Source: Paenibacillus sp. A3
GTDB taxonomy: Bacteria; Bacillota; Bacilli; Paenibacillales; NBRC-103111
Assembly: GCF_001399685.1 (NCBI RefSeq)
Contig: NZ_JTHN01000095.1
Span: 1 to 53,594, forward strand
DNA length: 53,594 nt
Reading direction: 5' to 3'
The translations under genes and the position numbers were made by a program. The stretch's first letter is position 1; each line of letters starts with the position of its first letter. Of this stretch, positions 1-8,828 are shown one piece after another. The notes under the pieces are model-generated. The model ran no database searches. It was given only the letters and a program-made list of their open reading frames with translations, and was not told the origin of the DNA.

Positions 1-848
1 TTCGCATCGATATTTGCCGCGAACTCACAATGCATTTTTAACAAGTCTTTGCCCGACTTGGAGCCGGAGCCAAGCTTGGTGATCTCCGTAGCCGAAGCGA
101 CGATCGGCTTCTGCTGCTTGTCATCCCAACCGCGCACCGTCACTTTGGTAATCTGGTCGGCGAGGTTCATATCGGTGGAGAAGCTGCGCAAATTTTGGCC
201 GTAGCTCAAGGTGAGCACGCTGGAAGTCCCCGTAAGCGGCTTGCGGAAATACATCGTTTTACCTACGAGAAAAAAGTCGTAATTGCACATCAGCGCCATG
301 TACCTGAGAAATTTATAGTCGCTCATTCCTTTTTGGTCGATCGTGCCGATCACGGTTTGCGTATCGTCGACGATCACTTTAGGCACATATTTTTGACCGA
401 TCTCCTTGGCTACGTCGCTGTACTTTTTATCAATCCAATAGCCGGCCTTCGAGCCTTTCATCATCAGCGTCGACTTGTCCATACCCTTGACCCGGAGGGT
501 GGGATGGCCCTGTGCCGGATAATCGGCGGTAACGGAAGTGATGATCCCGTAAAATACCGTTTTCAGCTTGTCCGTATAGCCCATCTTCACTTCCAGCGTT
601 TTACCCAGAGCAAAGTATTGGGCCAGCCATTTGAAATCCCGTTTGACGATATCGTAGGCGTTTTTCACGGAAAAATCGACGTAATTTGCTTTAGGTTCGA
701 CGCTTGTCGTGACGGTGATGGAGGGAATGGCCATGCTTTCGGTGACAATATTGGAGCCGTCGATATAAATCTCGTAGGCGGGCGCGTAGAAATTCCGGTA
801 TTTGCTTTCCAGTTCGTCAAACGTATACGTCTTGGTGTCCAGCGTCAT
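1..848 (-). CDS. eCIS hub/spike protein (phage late control D / VgrG-like), partial
   Basis: This reading frame is open from an ATG at 848 to the left edge, so only the first ~282 residues are visible. It starts MTLDTKTYTFDEL. An AAGGGGG ribosome binding site lies 7 bases upstream of the ATG, which decides this start over the out-of-frame ATG at 855. The pattern (YEIYIDGS, then beta-rich sequence, KTVFYGIITSV, and a central SDYKFLRYMALMCNYDFF block) is typical of gpD/gp27-like hubs that cap the tube and carry the spike in contractile injection systems. It follows the LysM gene by 49 bases in the same transcription unit, matching the tube-LysM-hub order of Afp/PVC loci. The C-terminal spike part is outside the window. 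Confidence 0.8.
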   Translation of the reverse strand, partial: MTLDTKTYTFDELESKYRNFYAPAYEIYIDGSNIVTESMAIPSITVTTSVEPKANYVDFSVKNAYDIVKRDFKWLAQYFALGKTLEVKMGYTDKLKTVFYGIITSVTADYPAQGHPTLRVKGMDKSTLMMKGSKAGYWIDKKYSDVAKEIGQKYVPKVIVDDTQTVIGTIDQKGMSDYKFLRYMALMCNYDFFLVGKTMYFRKPLTGTSSVLTLSYGQNLRSFSTDMNLADQITKVTVRGWDDKQQKPIVASATEITKLGSGSKSGKDLLKMHCEFAANIDA

Positions 849-897
849 GGGCCATCCCCCTTTCTTTCGTTATGTATTGGCAGGACGATGGAAGCGG

Positions 898-1521
898 CTA
901 TTCCAGCCTCGGAACGATCAGTCTGCGCCCGGCTTCGATGTGCCTGGGGTTGTCGATCTTATTCGCTCTGGCAATTTCGCGCCATAGTCCGGGATTTTCG
1001 TATTCTTGGGCAGCAATCATCCACAGCTGGTCGCCTTGGTTGAACAGCGTTTGCTTCGTGCGGTCGGCAGACTGACGGGGAATATGCTGGAACTGCTCTT
1101 TCATGCTCATGACGGCCTTAAAGGTCACATGAAGCGTAGCTCGCACCGGTATCCCGGAATCGAGAAACATCGTAAATTTTTGCGAAACCTTTTCAACAAT
1201 GCCTTTAAAATTCAAGGAGCCCCATACAAAACGGCATGGCGGCGGCGCGTGCAAATCTTTATCCACATCGAGCAGTTTGACGACCCTCGAGGTATAGAGG
1301 CGGACATCCAAGCCCTTCTCGTAGCTGTCGAAGAACAGGTCCATTGATAGCGTGGTCGCTTCCCCGCTCACGAACTGAGCGATTGGCGCGTTCAAGCCGG
1401 GAATCGTTTGCCAGGCAAATTTATTGGATGACTCCAACTGGTATTCCTTCGGGTTAAACAGCACCTCGATCACCTGCGGGATGCCGCCTTCTACAATAAT
1501 TTTCGCTTTTGTTAAAGCCAT
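898..1521 (-). CDS. LysM-domain eCIS baseplate/tube-associated protein (Afp7/Pvc7-like)
   Basis: A 207-residue protein. The N-terminal ~150 residues (ALTKAKIIVEGG, VLFNPKEYQLESSNKFAW) match the CIS tube/tail 'LysM peptidoglycan-binding' family, in which a beta-rich domain connects inner tube and hub. The C-terminus is a LysM motif (GDQLWMIAAQEYENPGLWREIARANKIDNPRHIEAGRRLIVP), about residues 160-205. In eCIS particles this LysM domain is thought to act in baseplate assembly rather than in cell-wall binding. The gene lies between the 1309-residue repeat protein and the hub gene, and an AAAGGATG-type ribosome binding site precedes the ATG. The assignment to family is firm; the exact structural position is inferred from gene order. 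Confidence 0.88.
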   Translation of the reverse strand: MALTKAKIIVEGGIPQVIEVLFNPKEYQLESSNKFAWQTIPGLNAPIAQFVSGEATTLSMDLFFDSYEKGLDVRLYTSRVVKLLDVDKDLHAPPPCRFVWGSLNFKGIVEKVSQKFTMFLDSGIPVRATLHVTFKAVMSMKEQFQHIPRQSADRTKQTLFNQGDQLWMIAAQEYENPGLWREIARANKIDNPRHIEAGRRLIVPRLE

Positions 1522-1565
1522 GCCGTCTCATCCTTTGCAAGTCCGGGAATCGCGGCCGCAGAGGC

Positions 1566-4500
1566 TCAAAGTCCGCTGCGCTGCCGCTCGAATTTGATTT
1601 TGTTTTCCAGTTCTCTATACACTTGTTCGACAAAACGGTCCAAGTCCGGTAATGCCGTCTGAGATGCGTTCGAAAGCTCGACTTTCATCGCTTCAAGCTG
1701 GGCGGAAACCTGGCTGACGGCCTGTGCCGCCGCTTGCTGCGCCAAGGTCCGGGTATCCGGCTTCTGCTTTTTATGGTATTCGATTTCGGAGCGCGCAGCC
1801 CGGTAGGACGGACTCGACGTGGCGGCGGCCTTGGCGGGCTGCCGAGCCATGTGCGCCTGTAGCGCGACGCGAGGCGTTAAAGCGCCTGCGGCACTGGCGG
1901 GCGTTGCGGGCGGGCGAGACGCGACAGCTTGCGACCGATGCAATTGCAAAGGCAATGTCGCGGCTTGGGACGGTTGGGTGCCTGAGACGCTCGCGGGCAT
2001 TGCGTGTTGGCGCTGCTCGTCAGTCTGCGGCCGATGCAGTTGCAATGTGCGTTGCGGCGATCCGGGCGACAAGACGCCCGAGGCGTTTGCGGGCATCGCG
2101 GACGAACGTTGCGCGTCAGCCCGCGACAGATGCAACGGCATCGGATGGTGCGGCGCACGAGGCAGCAATGCGCTCGGGGCGCTGGAGGGTATCGCTGACG
2201 GACGATACGTGTCAGCCTGCGACGGATACAGCTCCAACGGACGTTGCGGAGCGCGCGGCGGCAACACACCCAACACGCTCGCAGCCATCGCGCGCGAACG
2301 CTGCGCGTTAGCCTGCGACGGATACAGCTCCAACGGACGGTGCGGAGCGCGGGGTGGCAACACACCCAACACGCTCGCAGCCATCGCGGGCGAACGCTGC
2401 GCGTTAGCCTGCGACGGATACAGCTCCAACGGACGGTGCGGAGCGCGGGGCGGCAACACAGCCAACACGCTCGCAGCCATCGCGGGCGAACGCTGCGCGT
2501 TAGCCTGCGACGGATGCATCTGCAACGGACGGTGCGACGATCTGGGCGACAAGACGCCCGAAGCGTTCATATACACCATTGACGGACGCTGCGTGTCAGC
2601 CCGCAACGGATACAGCTCCAACGGACGTTGCGGAGCGCGCGGCGGCAATACGCCCAAGGCGCTCGCAGTTGCAGCAGACGACCAGTCTGCGCGAACCTGC
2701 GGGAGCTTGTTTGCTATAATCGCTGCCATACGAGTCGAAGTGCCCGGCAATTCTTGTACAAATGGCGGTCCGAACACAATCGCTTGACCTGTCCTGGCAC
2801 ACTGCGAGGAGACGGCCCTGAATTGAGCATGTGCCGATGGAGCCATGCTTCCTTCTGAAGCCGAAGGATATACGGCGCTGTTCCGTTTATGCAGCGTCGC
2901 ATCCGAACCTGCCGGATGTCTACGCATTACCCGTTCTTCCGCAGCACCGTCCTTCAAAGCAATACGGCTTCCCGCGATTTTACCCGCAAAATCCGTTAAT
3001 TTCGGGAAAAGGGCACTTAACCTCCCCCCCGAGCTTAAGTTAACCGGTTTATGAAGCATAAAGGAATGTACGGATAAAAACCGGGATTGTTTGTACTGCG
3101 CCGGAACAACCGGATGTCTCCGTACATCTGTCGAATCCCAACCCCATCCTTCCGATTCGCGTATCTCGTCTGGCATGCTTCGAAGCACAATATTCGCAAG
3201 ACCTGAACCCGCTCCATCTGTAAAGCTACGGATTACTTGATTCGTAGAGCCCAAAGCCGCCCCGCCTGTAAAGCTTCCAACCGTTTCGCCCGCAAAACCT
3301 TGCGCCGCATCATGCCTAGCATTTTTCCTTGTCGTCGCTGAAGCGGATCGGGACGCTTGATGCCGACGAGCATAGTGCTGCTTTAACGCCCCTATGGAGT
3401 CGGCTGCATAAATCTGCGGTCCAATAGACGCTGCCCTTCCTTCAGACATCAGAGGATGGTGGCGGAATTGCAGCCCTTCGACGGCGGATGATCGTATGCC
3501 CAAGACGATCGGCGAAACGATGTTCACCCCGGATAGGCTAGTTACCGGCATGCCGGTTTTTGCACCTGCGCGCTTAGGCTGAGCGGTAACACGCCCACTA
3601 GCCATCCTTTCTCCGTTCTCTGCCTTGGCAATGCGGCCGACATATAACCGTTCGCTTGACATGAGCATTCGGCTGCGAAGGAGAATAGACCCGTCCGAAC
3701 GCGCCGAACTATCGTATTCAACCGCAGAAGTGCCAGTGGACGGTACGGTACCGGCAAGCATCAGAGTGACACCGTTACCGCCCAAACTCTCACGGCTTCG
3801 CCCCGGACTGCGGCTGATAAAAGCACCATCATGGCGTAAGGACACGCTCATCGGATAACGAAACCGAAGCGAAACCGATGCTTCGTCCCCTGCTTTCCGC
3901 TGCGCGAGCGAAGGTGCCCGACCGTAGATAAGGCCGGCCTTCGCCATTTGCCGATGCGCTCGTTCGAAGACGGTTGTGGTTGACAAGTCGCTTGGCCAAT
4001 AACGGTTCATCAGCATGCTATGAGGAACACTGCGTATTAAGGCGGTAGAAAAAATAACCGTCTCATAAAGCCCCGATATGTTGTCTCGCACCGAAGAAGT
4101 AGCCGAAAGCTTGACCGGACCGGCAATACGTAGCGGCCCAAGTTCAAACAGGCGGCCTTCCGAAGCTGCCGCAGCAGCATCCGTTTGGCGGCTTCCCGTC
4201 ATGCGCCTCTTTTCAAGCCGGGCATCCGGCGGCCGATGACCGCTCAAAGAACCCGCTTCGAACAAACCAATACCATGCTGCAGCAAAATTCCCATGCCGA
4301 GGGAGGATGTTCCCTTCGGCCTAAGCCACGACCGTCCGGCAACGGGTGCCGTTCCGCGGTTTTCCCAACCCGTGCTTCGCCCACGATTTCTCTCTAGCGT
4401 CCGATGCCTCTTATCGTCCGAATCAACCCGACTTGACGCTTTTTCCAAACGTCCACGTGAACGGGGACCATGGCTCTCGCTTCTATTTTGAATTAGGACA

Positions 4501-5495
4501 TCATCGGCCTTGACCGAATAAAGCTGTGTTGTCCGATGTATATGTATAGGATTGAAAGCCTGCTGCCGCAAGGAAACCCGCTTCCATTCCAAGACCCGCC
4601 CGAAGGCTTGTCCCTGCTCTTGCTCCGGTTTGCGCCACTCACGCTCAAACAGTGGACTCCGTCTGCCTTCTCCCGGAGAAGGTCCCAGCAGCAAGCCCCG
4701 TTTCCGTTCGTCGCGATGCTCCCTTACTTCCGCTGCCGCATCGCGTGTTCTCAGTACCGCCATCGCCTTGGACTCTTGCTTCCGTCTGGCCTGTCGCACT
4801 TGTTCAGCACGCACACGCCGCGCCCGTTCATTATGCCTGCTGCCTGAACGCTCGGCAAAGCGATAATCCCTGCGCAGCGCCAAAGGCTCTCTCGTCCCAC
4901 GATCGCGTATATGCCTGATCGGGTGAACCATCTGCCCCGCCGAGACCGACTGCACGGTTCCTGCATCCGCGGAATTTCGCGAACCTGCCGATTCTCGGTT
5001 CGTCGGAGCGTGTCGGTGCGCCCCCAAAGTCGTGGGCGTAGGAGCAAACGCTCGTTTCGTTTCCCCGACATCTGAACGTAACGCCTTGCTTTCCTGCCGA
5101 TCCGCCCGCGTCGTGCCGGTTGCCGAATTCGCCGCAGCAATCCGCGATGCCGTTCCCCCGCCTGCCGGCGACAAAGAGCTTGCCTTGCGTTCCGAAGCGT
5201 CATACCGCAAAGCCAGCTTTTCCAGCAAATGAAGCGTTCTCCGGTACGTTCGAAGCATGTCCCGCTCTTCTTGCTTGAGCGATTGCATTTGAAATTTCAA
5301 GTGAAGTGTCAATTGAACCAAGGAGACATGTTGAACGGGGGAATCCCCTTCTCCGGGCTCCAGCAGGGTTAGCGCTTGCGGTCCCAGGTAATTCCTGGAG
5401 GCAAAGCCGTATTTGCGCGTGATTTGTTCGGCGAACCGGAGATGTCCCGGCATGCTGGGCGCCGGCCCCGCTTGGATGCGCTTCGTCGTTCTCAT
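1566..5495 (-). CDS. Giant low-complexity repeat protein inside the eCIS operon, function unknown
   Basis: A 1309-residue protein I do not recognise. The first ~100 residues (LRFAEQITRKYGF, then a leucine-rich helix with KFQMQSLKQEERDML) and the last ~80 (LAQQAAAQAVSQVSAQLEAMKVEL, then DRFVEQVYRELENKIKFER) look like ordered helices. The ~1100 residues between are rich in Arg, Ser, Ala, Pro and His and probably disordered and basic. Residues ~943-1198 are eight tandem 32-residue repeats with a core of LPPRAP...LELYPSQANAQRS. It sits between tube 2 and the LysM gene, where Afp/PVC loci carry only a very small gene. Possible roles are a length-determining scaffold, a lumen-filling protein or cargo; none is shown by the sequence. 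An AAAGGCGGGGG site precedes the ATG. Confidence 0.75.
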   Translation of the reverse strand: MRTTKRIQAGPAPSMPGHLRFAEQITRKYGFASRNYLGPQALTLLEPGEGDSPVQHVSLVQLTLHLKFQMQSLKQEERDMLRTYRRTLHLLEKLALRYDASERKASSLSPAGGGTASRIAAANSATGTTRADRQESKALRSDVGETKRAFAPTPTTLGAHRHAPTNRESAGSRNSADAGTVQSVSAGQMVHPIRHIRDRGTREPLALRRDYRFAERSGSRHNERARRVRAEQVRQARRKQESKAMAVLRTRDAAAEVREHRDERKRGLLLGPSPGEGRRSPLFEREWRKPEQEQGQAFGRVLEWKRVSLRQQAFNPIHIHRTTQLYSVKADDVLIQNRSESHGPRSRGRLEKASSRVDSDDKRHRTLERNRGRSTGWENRGTAPVAGRSWLRPKGTSSLGMGILLQHGIGLFEAGSLSGHRPPDARLEKRRMTGSRQTDAAAAASEGRLFELGPLRIAGPVKLSATSSVRDNISGLYETVIFSTALIRSVPHSMLMNRYWPSDLSTTTVFERAHRQMAKAGLIYGRAPSLAQRKAGDEASVSLRFRYPMSVSLRHDGAFISRSPGRSRESLGGNGVTLMLAGTVPSTGTSAVEYDSSARSDGSILLRSRMLMSSERLYVGRIAKAENGERMASGRVTAQPKRAGAKTGMPVTSLSGVNIVSPIVLGIRSSAVEGLQFRHHPLMSEGRAASIGPQIYAADSIGALKQHYARRHQASRSASATTRKNARHDAAQGFAGETVGSFTGGAALGSTNQVIRSFTDGAGSGLANIVLRSMPDEIRESEGWGWDSTDVRRHPVVPAQYKQSRFLSVHSFMLHKPVNLSSGGRLSALFPKLTDFAGKIAGSRIALKDGAAEERVMRRHPAGSDATLHKRNSAVYPSASEGSMAPSAHAQFRAVSSQCARTGQAIVFGPPFVQELPGTSTRMAAIIANKLPQVRADWSSAATASALGVLPPRAPQRPLELYPLRADTQRPSMVYMNASGVLSPRSSHRPLQMHPSQANAQRSPAMAASVLAVLPPRAPHRPLELYPSQANAQRSPAMAASVLGVLPPRAPHRPLELYPSQANAQRSRAMAASVLGVLPPRAPQRPLELYPSQADTYRPSAIPSSAPSALLPRAPHHPMPLHLSRADAQRSSAMPANASGVLSPGSPQRTLQLHRPQTDEQRQHAMPASVSGTQPSQAATLPLQLHRSQAVASRPPATPASAAGALTPRVALQAHMARQPAKAAATSSPSYRAARSEIEYHKKQKPDTRTLAQQAAAQAVSQVSAQLEAMKVELSNASQTALPDLDRFVEQVYRELENKIKFERQRSGL
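1900..2668 (-). repeat. Eight tandem 96-bp (32-codon) repeats in the 1309-residue protein
   Basis: The same phase point recurs at 1933, 2029, 2125, 2221, 2317, 2413, 2509 and 2605, exactly 96 bases apart each time. The units at 2317-2412 and 2413-2508 differ at only two positions by eye, so duplication there is recent, while outer units have diverged. Each unit encodes 32 residues with a Leu-Pro-Pro-Arg-Ala-Pro core. The exact multiple of three keeps the frame open whatever the copy number. Confidence 0.93.
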
Positions 5496-5531
5496 CGTCC
5501 GTGCCCCCGCCTTTCATCCGCATTCCTTCCG

Positions 5532-5975
5532 CTAACGGGCGTAAATGGCCTTTAATCCGTTGTGCACCAGCTCGATCGTCTCGACCGCGACCTCGCTGCT
5601 CGAAGCGCTCAATTCGGGTCCGGACCATTTGACCGGATAACAGCCGAAGAAATTCCAGCGGATCATTTCCTGCCACGAGGCGTCGTACATAATAATCGAG
5701 CCGCTTTTGCGCTTCACCTTGCCTCCTGCGGCGCTGAAATACCAGTCCCACAGATCGCTCGACTTCGTGATTCCCCGTTTCAATACGATCGGAGGCGATT
5801 TCGTCCCTTTCGGCAGGCGGTGCGTATACCCGTTCACCCCGCCCTCGGCGACCTCCTCGTACTCCAGCTCCGACTGCAGTCCGCTAACCTCGGAGAAGCC
5901 GGCGACCAGCATGCCGTCAAGCTCCACCATAAAACGAAACGCTTGTCCGAATAGTTCCGAATCGGCTGCGCTCAT
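5532..5975 (-). CDS. Contractile injection system tube protein (second paralogue)
   Basis: A 147-residue protein starting MSAADSELFGQAFRFMVELDG. It contains the tube-protein hallmarks GFSEVSGL and YEEVAEGGVNGYTHRLPKG, then KRGITKSSDLWDWYF, and ends in VETIELVHNGL. This is the T4 gp19-like fold of Afp1/Afp5-type inner tube proteins; the second tube paralogue usually sits at the baseplate end. The GTG at 5984 overlaps the upstream stop, but the ATG at 5975 has a GAGGTG site six bases away and is the better start. It follows DUF6760 directly and lies 36 bases before the giant repeat gene. Identity is firm; its place in the particle is inferred from comparable loci. Confidence 0.92.
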   Translation of the reverse strand: MSAADSELFGQAFRFMVELDGMLVAGFSEVSGLQSELEYEEVAEGGVNGYTHRLPKGTKSPPIVLKRGITKSSDLWDWYFSAAGGKVKRKSGSIIMYDASWQEMIRWNFFGCYPVKWSGPELSASSSEVAVETIELVHNGLKAIYAR

Positions 5976-5980
5976 GGGCG

Positions 5981-6172
5981 TCACCTCTTTTTAAAGACGT
6001 CGAAGGGGTTGTCCGGCTCATCGTTCAGGCTGCGGTTGATGCGCGAAATTTCCGAGCACCACCGCCGCCGTTCGCGATGCTCCATGTTCATGATATCTTC
6101 ATGAGGCCAATGAAAATAATAAGCCAGGAACGCGGCTTCCTCATAAATCTTATCTGCCGGATAAACCGTCAG
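5981..6172 (-). CDS. DUF6760-family small eCIS protein, probable CTG start
   Basis: A 63-residue protein with the sequence pattern VYPADKIYEEAAFLAYYFHWPHEDI followed by MEHRERRRWCSEISRIN. This is the small family found next to tube and chaperone genes in phage-tail-like loci. The frame has no ATG, GTG or TTG between the preceding in-frame TGA and the conserved VYP motif. The only likely initiator is CTG at 6172, overlapping the upstream stop as CTGA with GGAGG four bases before it. Translation is therefore probably coupled to the chaperone gene. Its stop overlaps the tube gene's alternative GTG. The biochemical role is unknown; a chaperone or adaptor for tube assembly is a guess from position. 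Confidence 0.8.
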   Translation of the reverse strand: MTVYPADKIYEEAAFLAYYFHWPHEDIMNMEHRERRRWCSEISRINRSLNDEPDNPFDVFKKR

Positions 6173-6546
6173 TTCCCCTCCGTCTCGGCTAAAAAAGAGA
6201 TGTCCACCTCAAATTCGTGGTCGCATTTCGGACAAACGGTGCGCACGCTGAGCTTCTCCACTTCGTTGATTTGCCGGTAAAAGTTTTGCAGAAAAGCAAG
6301 ATCCGATGTAAACAACCTTTCGATCACCTTCGTATCGATCGCCCTTAAATCGCCCAGCTTGGTAATGACTCTGGCCAGCAAAATGATGCTCAAATAACTC
6401 GGGTTTTGCTGCACGCGCTGATCCCGCATCGGCAATATTTCATCGGCTGCGGTAGCCAGACGCATCACGCCCCGTTTGTGCAAGCTGCCGTTCTCGTCCA
6501 CATAACCACGCGGAAGCTCGAATTCATATTCTGTTCTAAACTCCAT
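6169..6546 (-). CDS. T4-type baseplate hub assembly chaperone-like protein with zinc-knuckle-like end
   Basis: A 125-residue protein starting MEFRTEYEFELPRGYVDENG. The middle (RLATAADEILPMRDQRVQQNPSYLS, then LARVITKLGDL) matches the family annotated in eCIS loci as T4 family baseplate hub assembly chaperone. The C-terminus carries a Cys-x2-Cys pair (VCPKCDHEFEVDISF), a possible half zinc-ribbon. The ATG at 6546 is preceded by AAAGGAGG five bases upstream, favouring it over further-upstream starts. It lies between tube 1 and DUF6760 and overlaps the latter. It probably keeps tube or hub proteins competent for assembly and need not be part of the final particle. Confidence 0.8.
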   Translation of the reverse strand: MEFRTEYEFELPRGYVDENGSLHKRGVMRLATAADEILPMRDQRVQQNPSYLSIILLARVITKLGDLRAIDTKVIERLFTSDLAFLQNFYRQINEVEKLSVRTVCPKCDHEFEVDISFLAETEGN

Positions 6547-6628
6547 GATGTCCTCCTTTGTCAGAAGCCTGCCGGAAGAAAACAAAAGCTAGTCCTGCTG
6601 CCCTTGTTCCTTCCGGCGCTTCCGGTCG

Positions 6629-7063
6629 TTACTTCGTCCGCGTCATGCCTTCATGCGCCAGCTCCAAATTTTCAATGGCGACGTCGGAAGCCGTGGCGTT
6701 GAAATCCGGCGCCGTGTATTTGCAAGGCCATGCTTCGATGATCTGCCAGGTCGCCACGTCCTGCCCCTCTTCATCGAGCGCGATGATGGTTACGGTTTTG
6801 CGGGTCACCTTGCCCTGTACGCAACTGGAAATCCATTCGTACAAATCCAAGGAGTCGGTAACTCCCCACTTCAGCGTAATATTGCCGTATTTGGCCAATC
6901 CCGGGAGCTTGCGGGGCGTAATAACTTCATTTCCATTGCGGTATTCCACCACATCGAGCGAAGCGTCGAAGCCGGAAACCTCGCTGAAGCCCGCTTGTTG
7001 AATCCCTTCAACCTCTACTCTGTATCGAAACTTGCGATACGGATCGGTGCGTTCCACTGCCAT
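6629..7063 (-). CDS. Contractile injection system tube protein (main inner tube)
   Basis: A 144-residue protein starting MAVERTDPYRKFRYRVEVEG. It contains GFSEVSGF, VEYRNGNEV, LKWGVTDSLDLYEW and a C-terminal VAIENLELAHEG, all typical of Afp1/Pvc1-like (T4 gp19-like) tube subunits that stack into the inner tube. It directly follows the sheath gene with a 34-base gap and an AAAGGGG site. Sheath then tube is the standard order. The second tube paralogue is at 5532-5975; this one is the more likely bulk tube because it pairs with the sheath, which is an inference. Confidence 0.93.
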   Translation of the reverse strand: MAVERTDPYRKFRYRVEVEGIQQAGFSEVSGFDASLDVVEYRNGNEVITPRKLPGLAKYGNITLKWGVTDSLDLYEWISSCVQGKVTRKTVTIIALDEEGQDVATWQIIEAWPCKYTAPDFNATASDVAIENLELAHEGMTRTK

Positions 7064-7097
7064 GCTGAGCTATACCCCTTTCTACTGTAGCCATCCA

Positions 7098-8828
7098 TTA
7101 TTCCGAACCGGTTTTTTGCGTAATCCGGAAAATGACGAATTCCGCCGGTTTGACCGGAGCGATGCCGATCACGCAAATCAGGCGGCCGTTATCGATGTCG
7201 TCCTGCGTCATCGTGTTGCGGCCGATTTGAATATAGAACGCTTCGCCCGGGCTTGTCCCCGCGAGGGCCCCGTCTTTCCAGACACGGGTCAGGAACGCGT
7301 CGATCGTACGCTGAACGCGGGCCCACAGCTTCTCGTCGTTCGGTTCGAAGACGACCCAGTTCGTCCCGTTCTTGATCGAGCCTTCCACGAAAATGAACAA
7401 ACGGCGGACGTTCACATATTTCCACAGCCCGTTCGAGGAAAGCGTTCTCGCGCCCCATACGCGAATCCCTTGGCCTGTAAAGGAACGGATCAGGTTGACG
7501 CCGCGCGGGTTCAAAATATCTTGCTCGCCTTTGTTGTACTGGCAGTCGAGCCCGACACAGCCGCGCACGACTTCGTTTGCAGGCGCTTTATGAACCCCCC
7601 GCGTATTGTCGCTGCGGGCATAAATGCCGGCTACGGAGCCCGATGGCGGTATGTAAATATTACGCTTGTCCAACGGATCGAACACCTGCAGCCAAGGATG
7701 GTACATGGCGGCATACTGCGTATCGAATATATCGCGGTGCGTCATCACGTCGGCAATTTTCGTTTTATCCCGCGGAATGTCCAGGATCGCGAAGCGGCTG
7801 CCCAAATTTTCGCAGTGCGCGACGAGCGCGAGCTGCACGTTCGGGTCGGTTACGCCGGGCACGGCCATCAGACTGACTTCGTCGTTGTCGATAAAAGCCT
7901 GGATGCCAGTTCTCTTGCCGGGACCGAGGTCCTGACCCATAAAATCTCCCGCCGACAAGGCGTCCGCGGAACCGTCGCTGCCTCCCGACAGCTCGATCAC
8001 GAACTTGCCGGCCTCTTCCGGCTGCCCGGAGATGACCTCGAACGGATGAACCGCGCCATGGTCCGCTCCGTCGCAGGAGACACCGATAATATTGGACTTG
8101 CCGATCGCTTTCTCCACATGATTCGGGGCCGTGACGTTAAGGGAAACACGCTCGTACGTTTCCGCTTCGTCCCCGTAGAACGCATGCAGCGTAAACTCGC
8201 ACGTCGTGAGCACCTTCGCCGGAAGCAGGTTGGCGTCGACGATCTCTTCGCCGCCTTCCAAGGGGCTTTCCAGCTCGATGATGTTGTCCTGCGACGAAAC
8301 GACGCGGTTGTACTGCTTGCTCTCGCCGTTATCGAAGGCAACGATGTCTCCCGCTCTAAAACCGGCGTTGCTTTTCACGCGGTACTTCTTGGATATGGCG
8401 GCGTCGCCCAAAATTTCATAAATTTGCGTCTTCGCTTTGCTTGCCGGCTCCAGTACGACCCGGACCCGGTTTCCCCATTCGCCCGGATTTTTGGCGAAGA
8501 GCCGGAGCGCGGAGCTTCCGTCGTTCGACGCGGACTTCGCATCGGACGGAGCCACCCTCATCACGTAGCAGCGCGAGCCGCCGTTCACGAAGAAGTGCTC
8601 GACCGCATAGGCCAAATACCGGTAAGAGCCAAAAACGTTCTCAGCGAGATATCCTCCGAATTGCCGTGTAAAATCATTCATGCTGGTAATGAATTGCGGC
8701 AGCCCTTCCACCGGCCCTCTGGCAGCGAGACCGATAAAGCCCGCCGTGCTGGTGCTGACCCCGCCCAGCGGCACACCGCCGCTGTCGAACTCTTCCACGT
8801 ATACTCCCGGCGATAAATATTCAGCCAT
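7098..8828 (-). CDS. Contractile sheath protein of the eCIS
   Basis: A 576-residue tail sheath protein. The N-terminus is diagnostic (MAEYLSPGVYVEEFDSG, then STAGFIGLAARGP), with NDFTRQFGGYL and SYRYLAYAVEHFFVNGG following. The C-terminus has RGVNLIRSFTGQGIRVWGAR, NGLWKYVNVRRLFIFVE and the closing KPAEFVIFRITQKT, the strand used in the sheath-sheath handshake. It forms the outer tube whose contraction drives the inner tube. Length is at the upper end of single-sheath families and there is only one sheath gene in view, whereas Afp/PVC carry three. AGGAACAA precedes the ATG. A 132-base gap separates it from the accessory gene upstream, and I see no convincing gene in that gap. Confidence 0.96.
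   Translation of the reverse strand: MAEYLSPGVYVEEFDSGGVPLGGVSTSTAGFIGLAARGPVEGLPQFITSMNDFTRQFGGYLAENVFGSYRYLAYAVEHFFVNGGSRCYVMRVAPSDAKSASNDGSSALRLFAKNPGEWGNRVRVVLEPASKAKTQIYEILGDAAISKKYRVKSNAGFRAGDIVAFDNGESKQYNRVVSSQDNIIELESPLEGGEEIVDANLLPAKVLTTCEFTLHAFYGDEAETYERVSLNVTAPNHVEKAIGKSNIIGVSCDGADHGAVHPFEVISGQPEEAGKFVIELSGGSDGSADALSAGDFMGQDLGPGKRTGIQAFIDNDEVSLMAVPGVTDPNVQLALVAHCENLGSRFAILDIPRDKTKIADVMTHRDIFDTQYAAMYHPWLQVFDPLDKRNIYIPPSGSVAGIYARSDNTRGVHKAPANEVVRGCVGLDCQYNKGEQDILNPRGVNLIRSFTGQGIRVWGARTLSSNGLWKYVNVRRLFIFVEGSIKNGTNWVVFEPNDEKLWARVQRTIDAFLTRVWKDGALAGTSPGEAFYIQIGRNTMTQDDIDNGRLICVIGIAPVKPAEFVIFRITQKTGSE

Noticed and set aside
1900..2668. 96-bp repeats as a CRISPR array
   Set aside because: Units are contiguous, with no unique spacers, in frame within a long gene, and unit length is far from CRISPR repeat-spacer size.
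1819..2787. 322-codon plus-strand frame with Cys/Gly repeats
   Set aside because: It is the reverse reading of the 96-bp repeat region; repeats in both strands are expected when the unit is a multiple of three.
7032..8816. 594-codon open frame opposite the sheath gene
   Set aside because: It is the antisense shadow of a well-recognised sheath gene; no ribosome binding site and composition is that of a complementary-strand translation.
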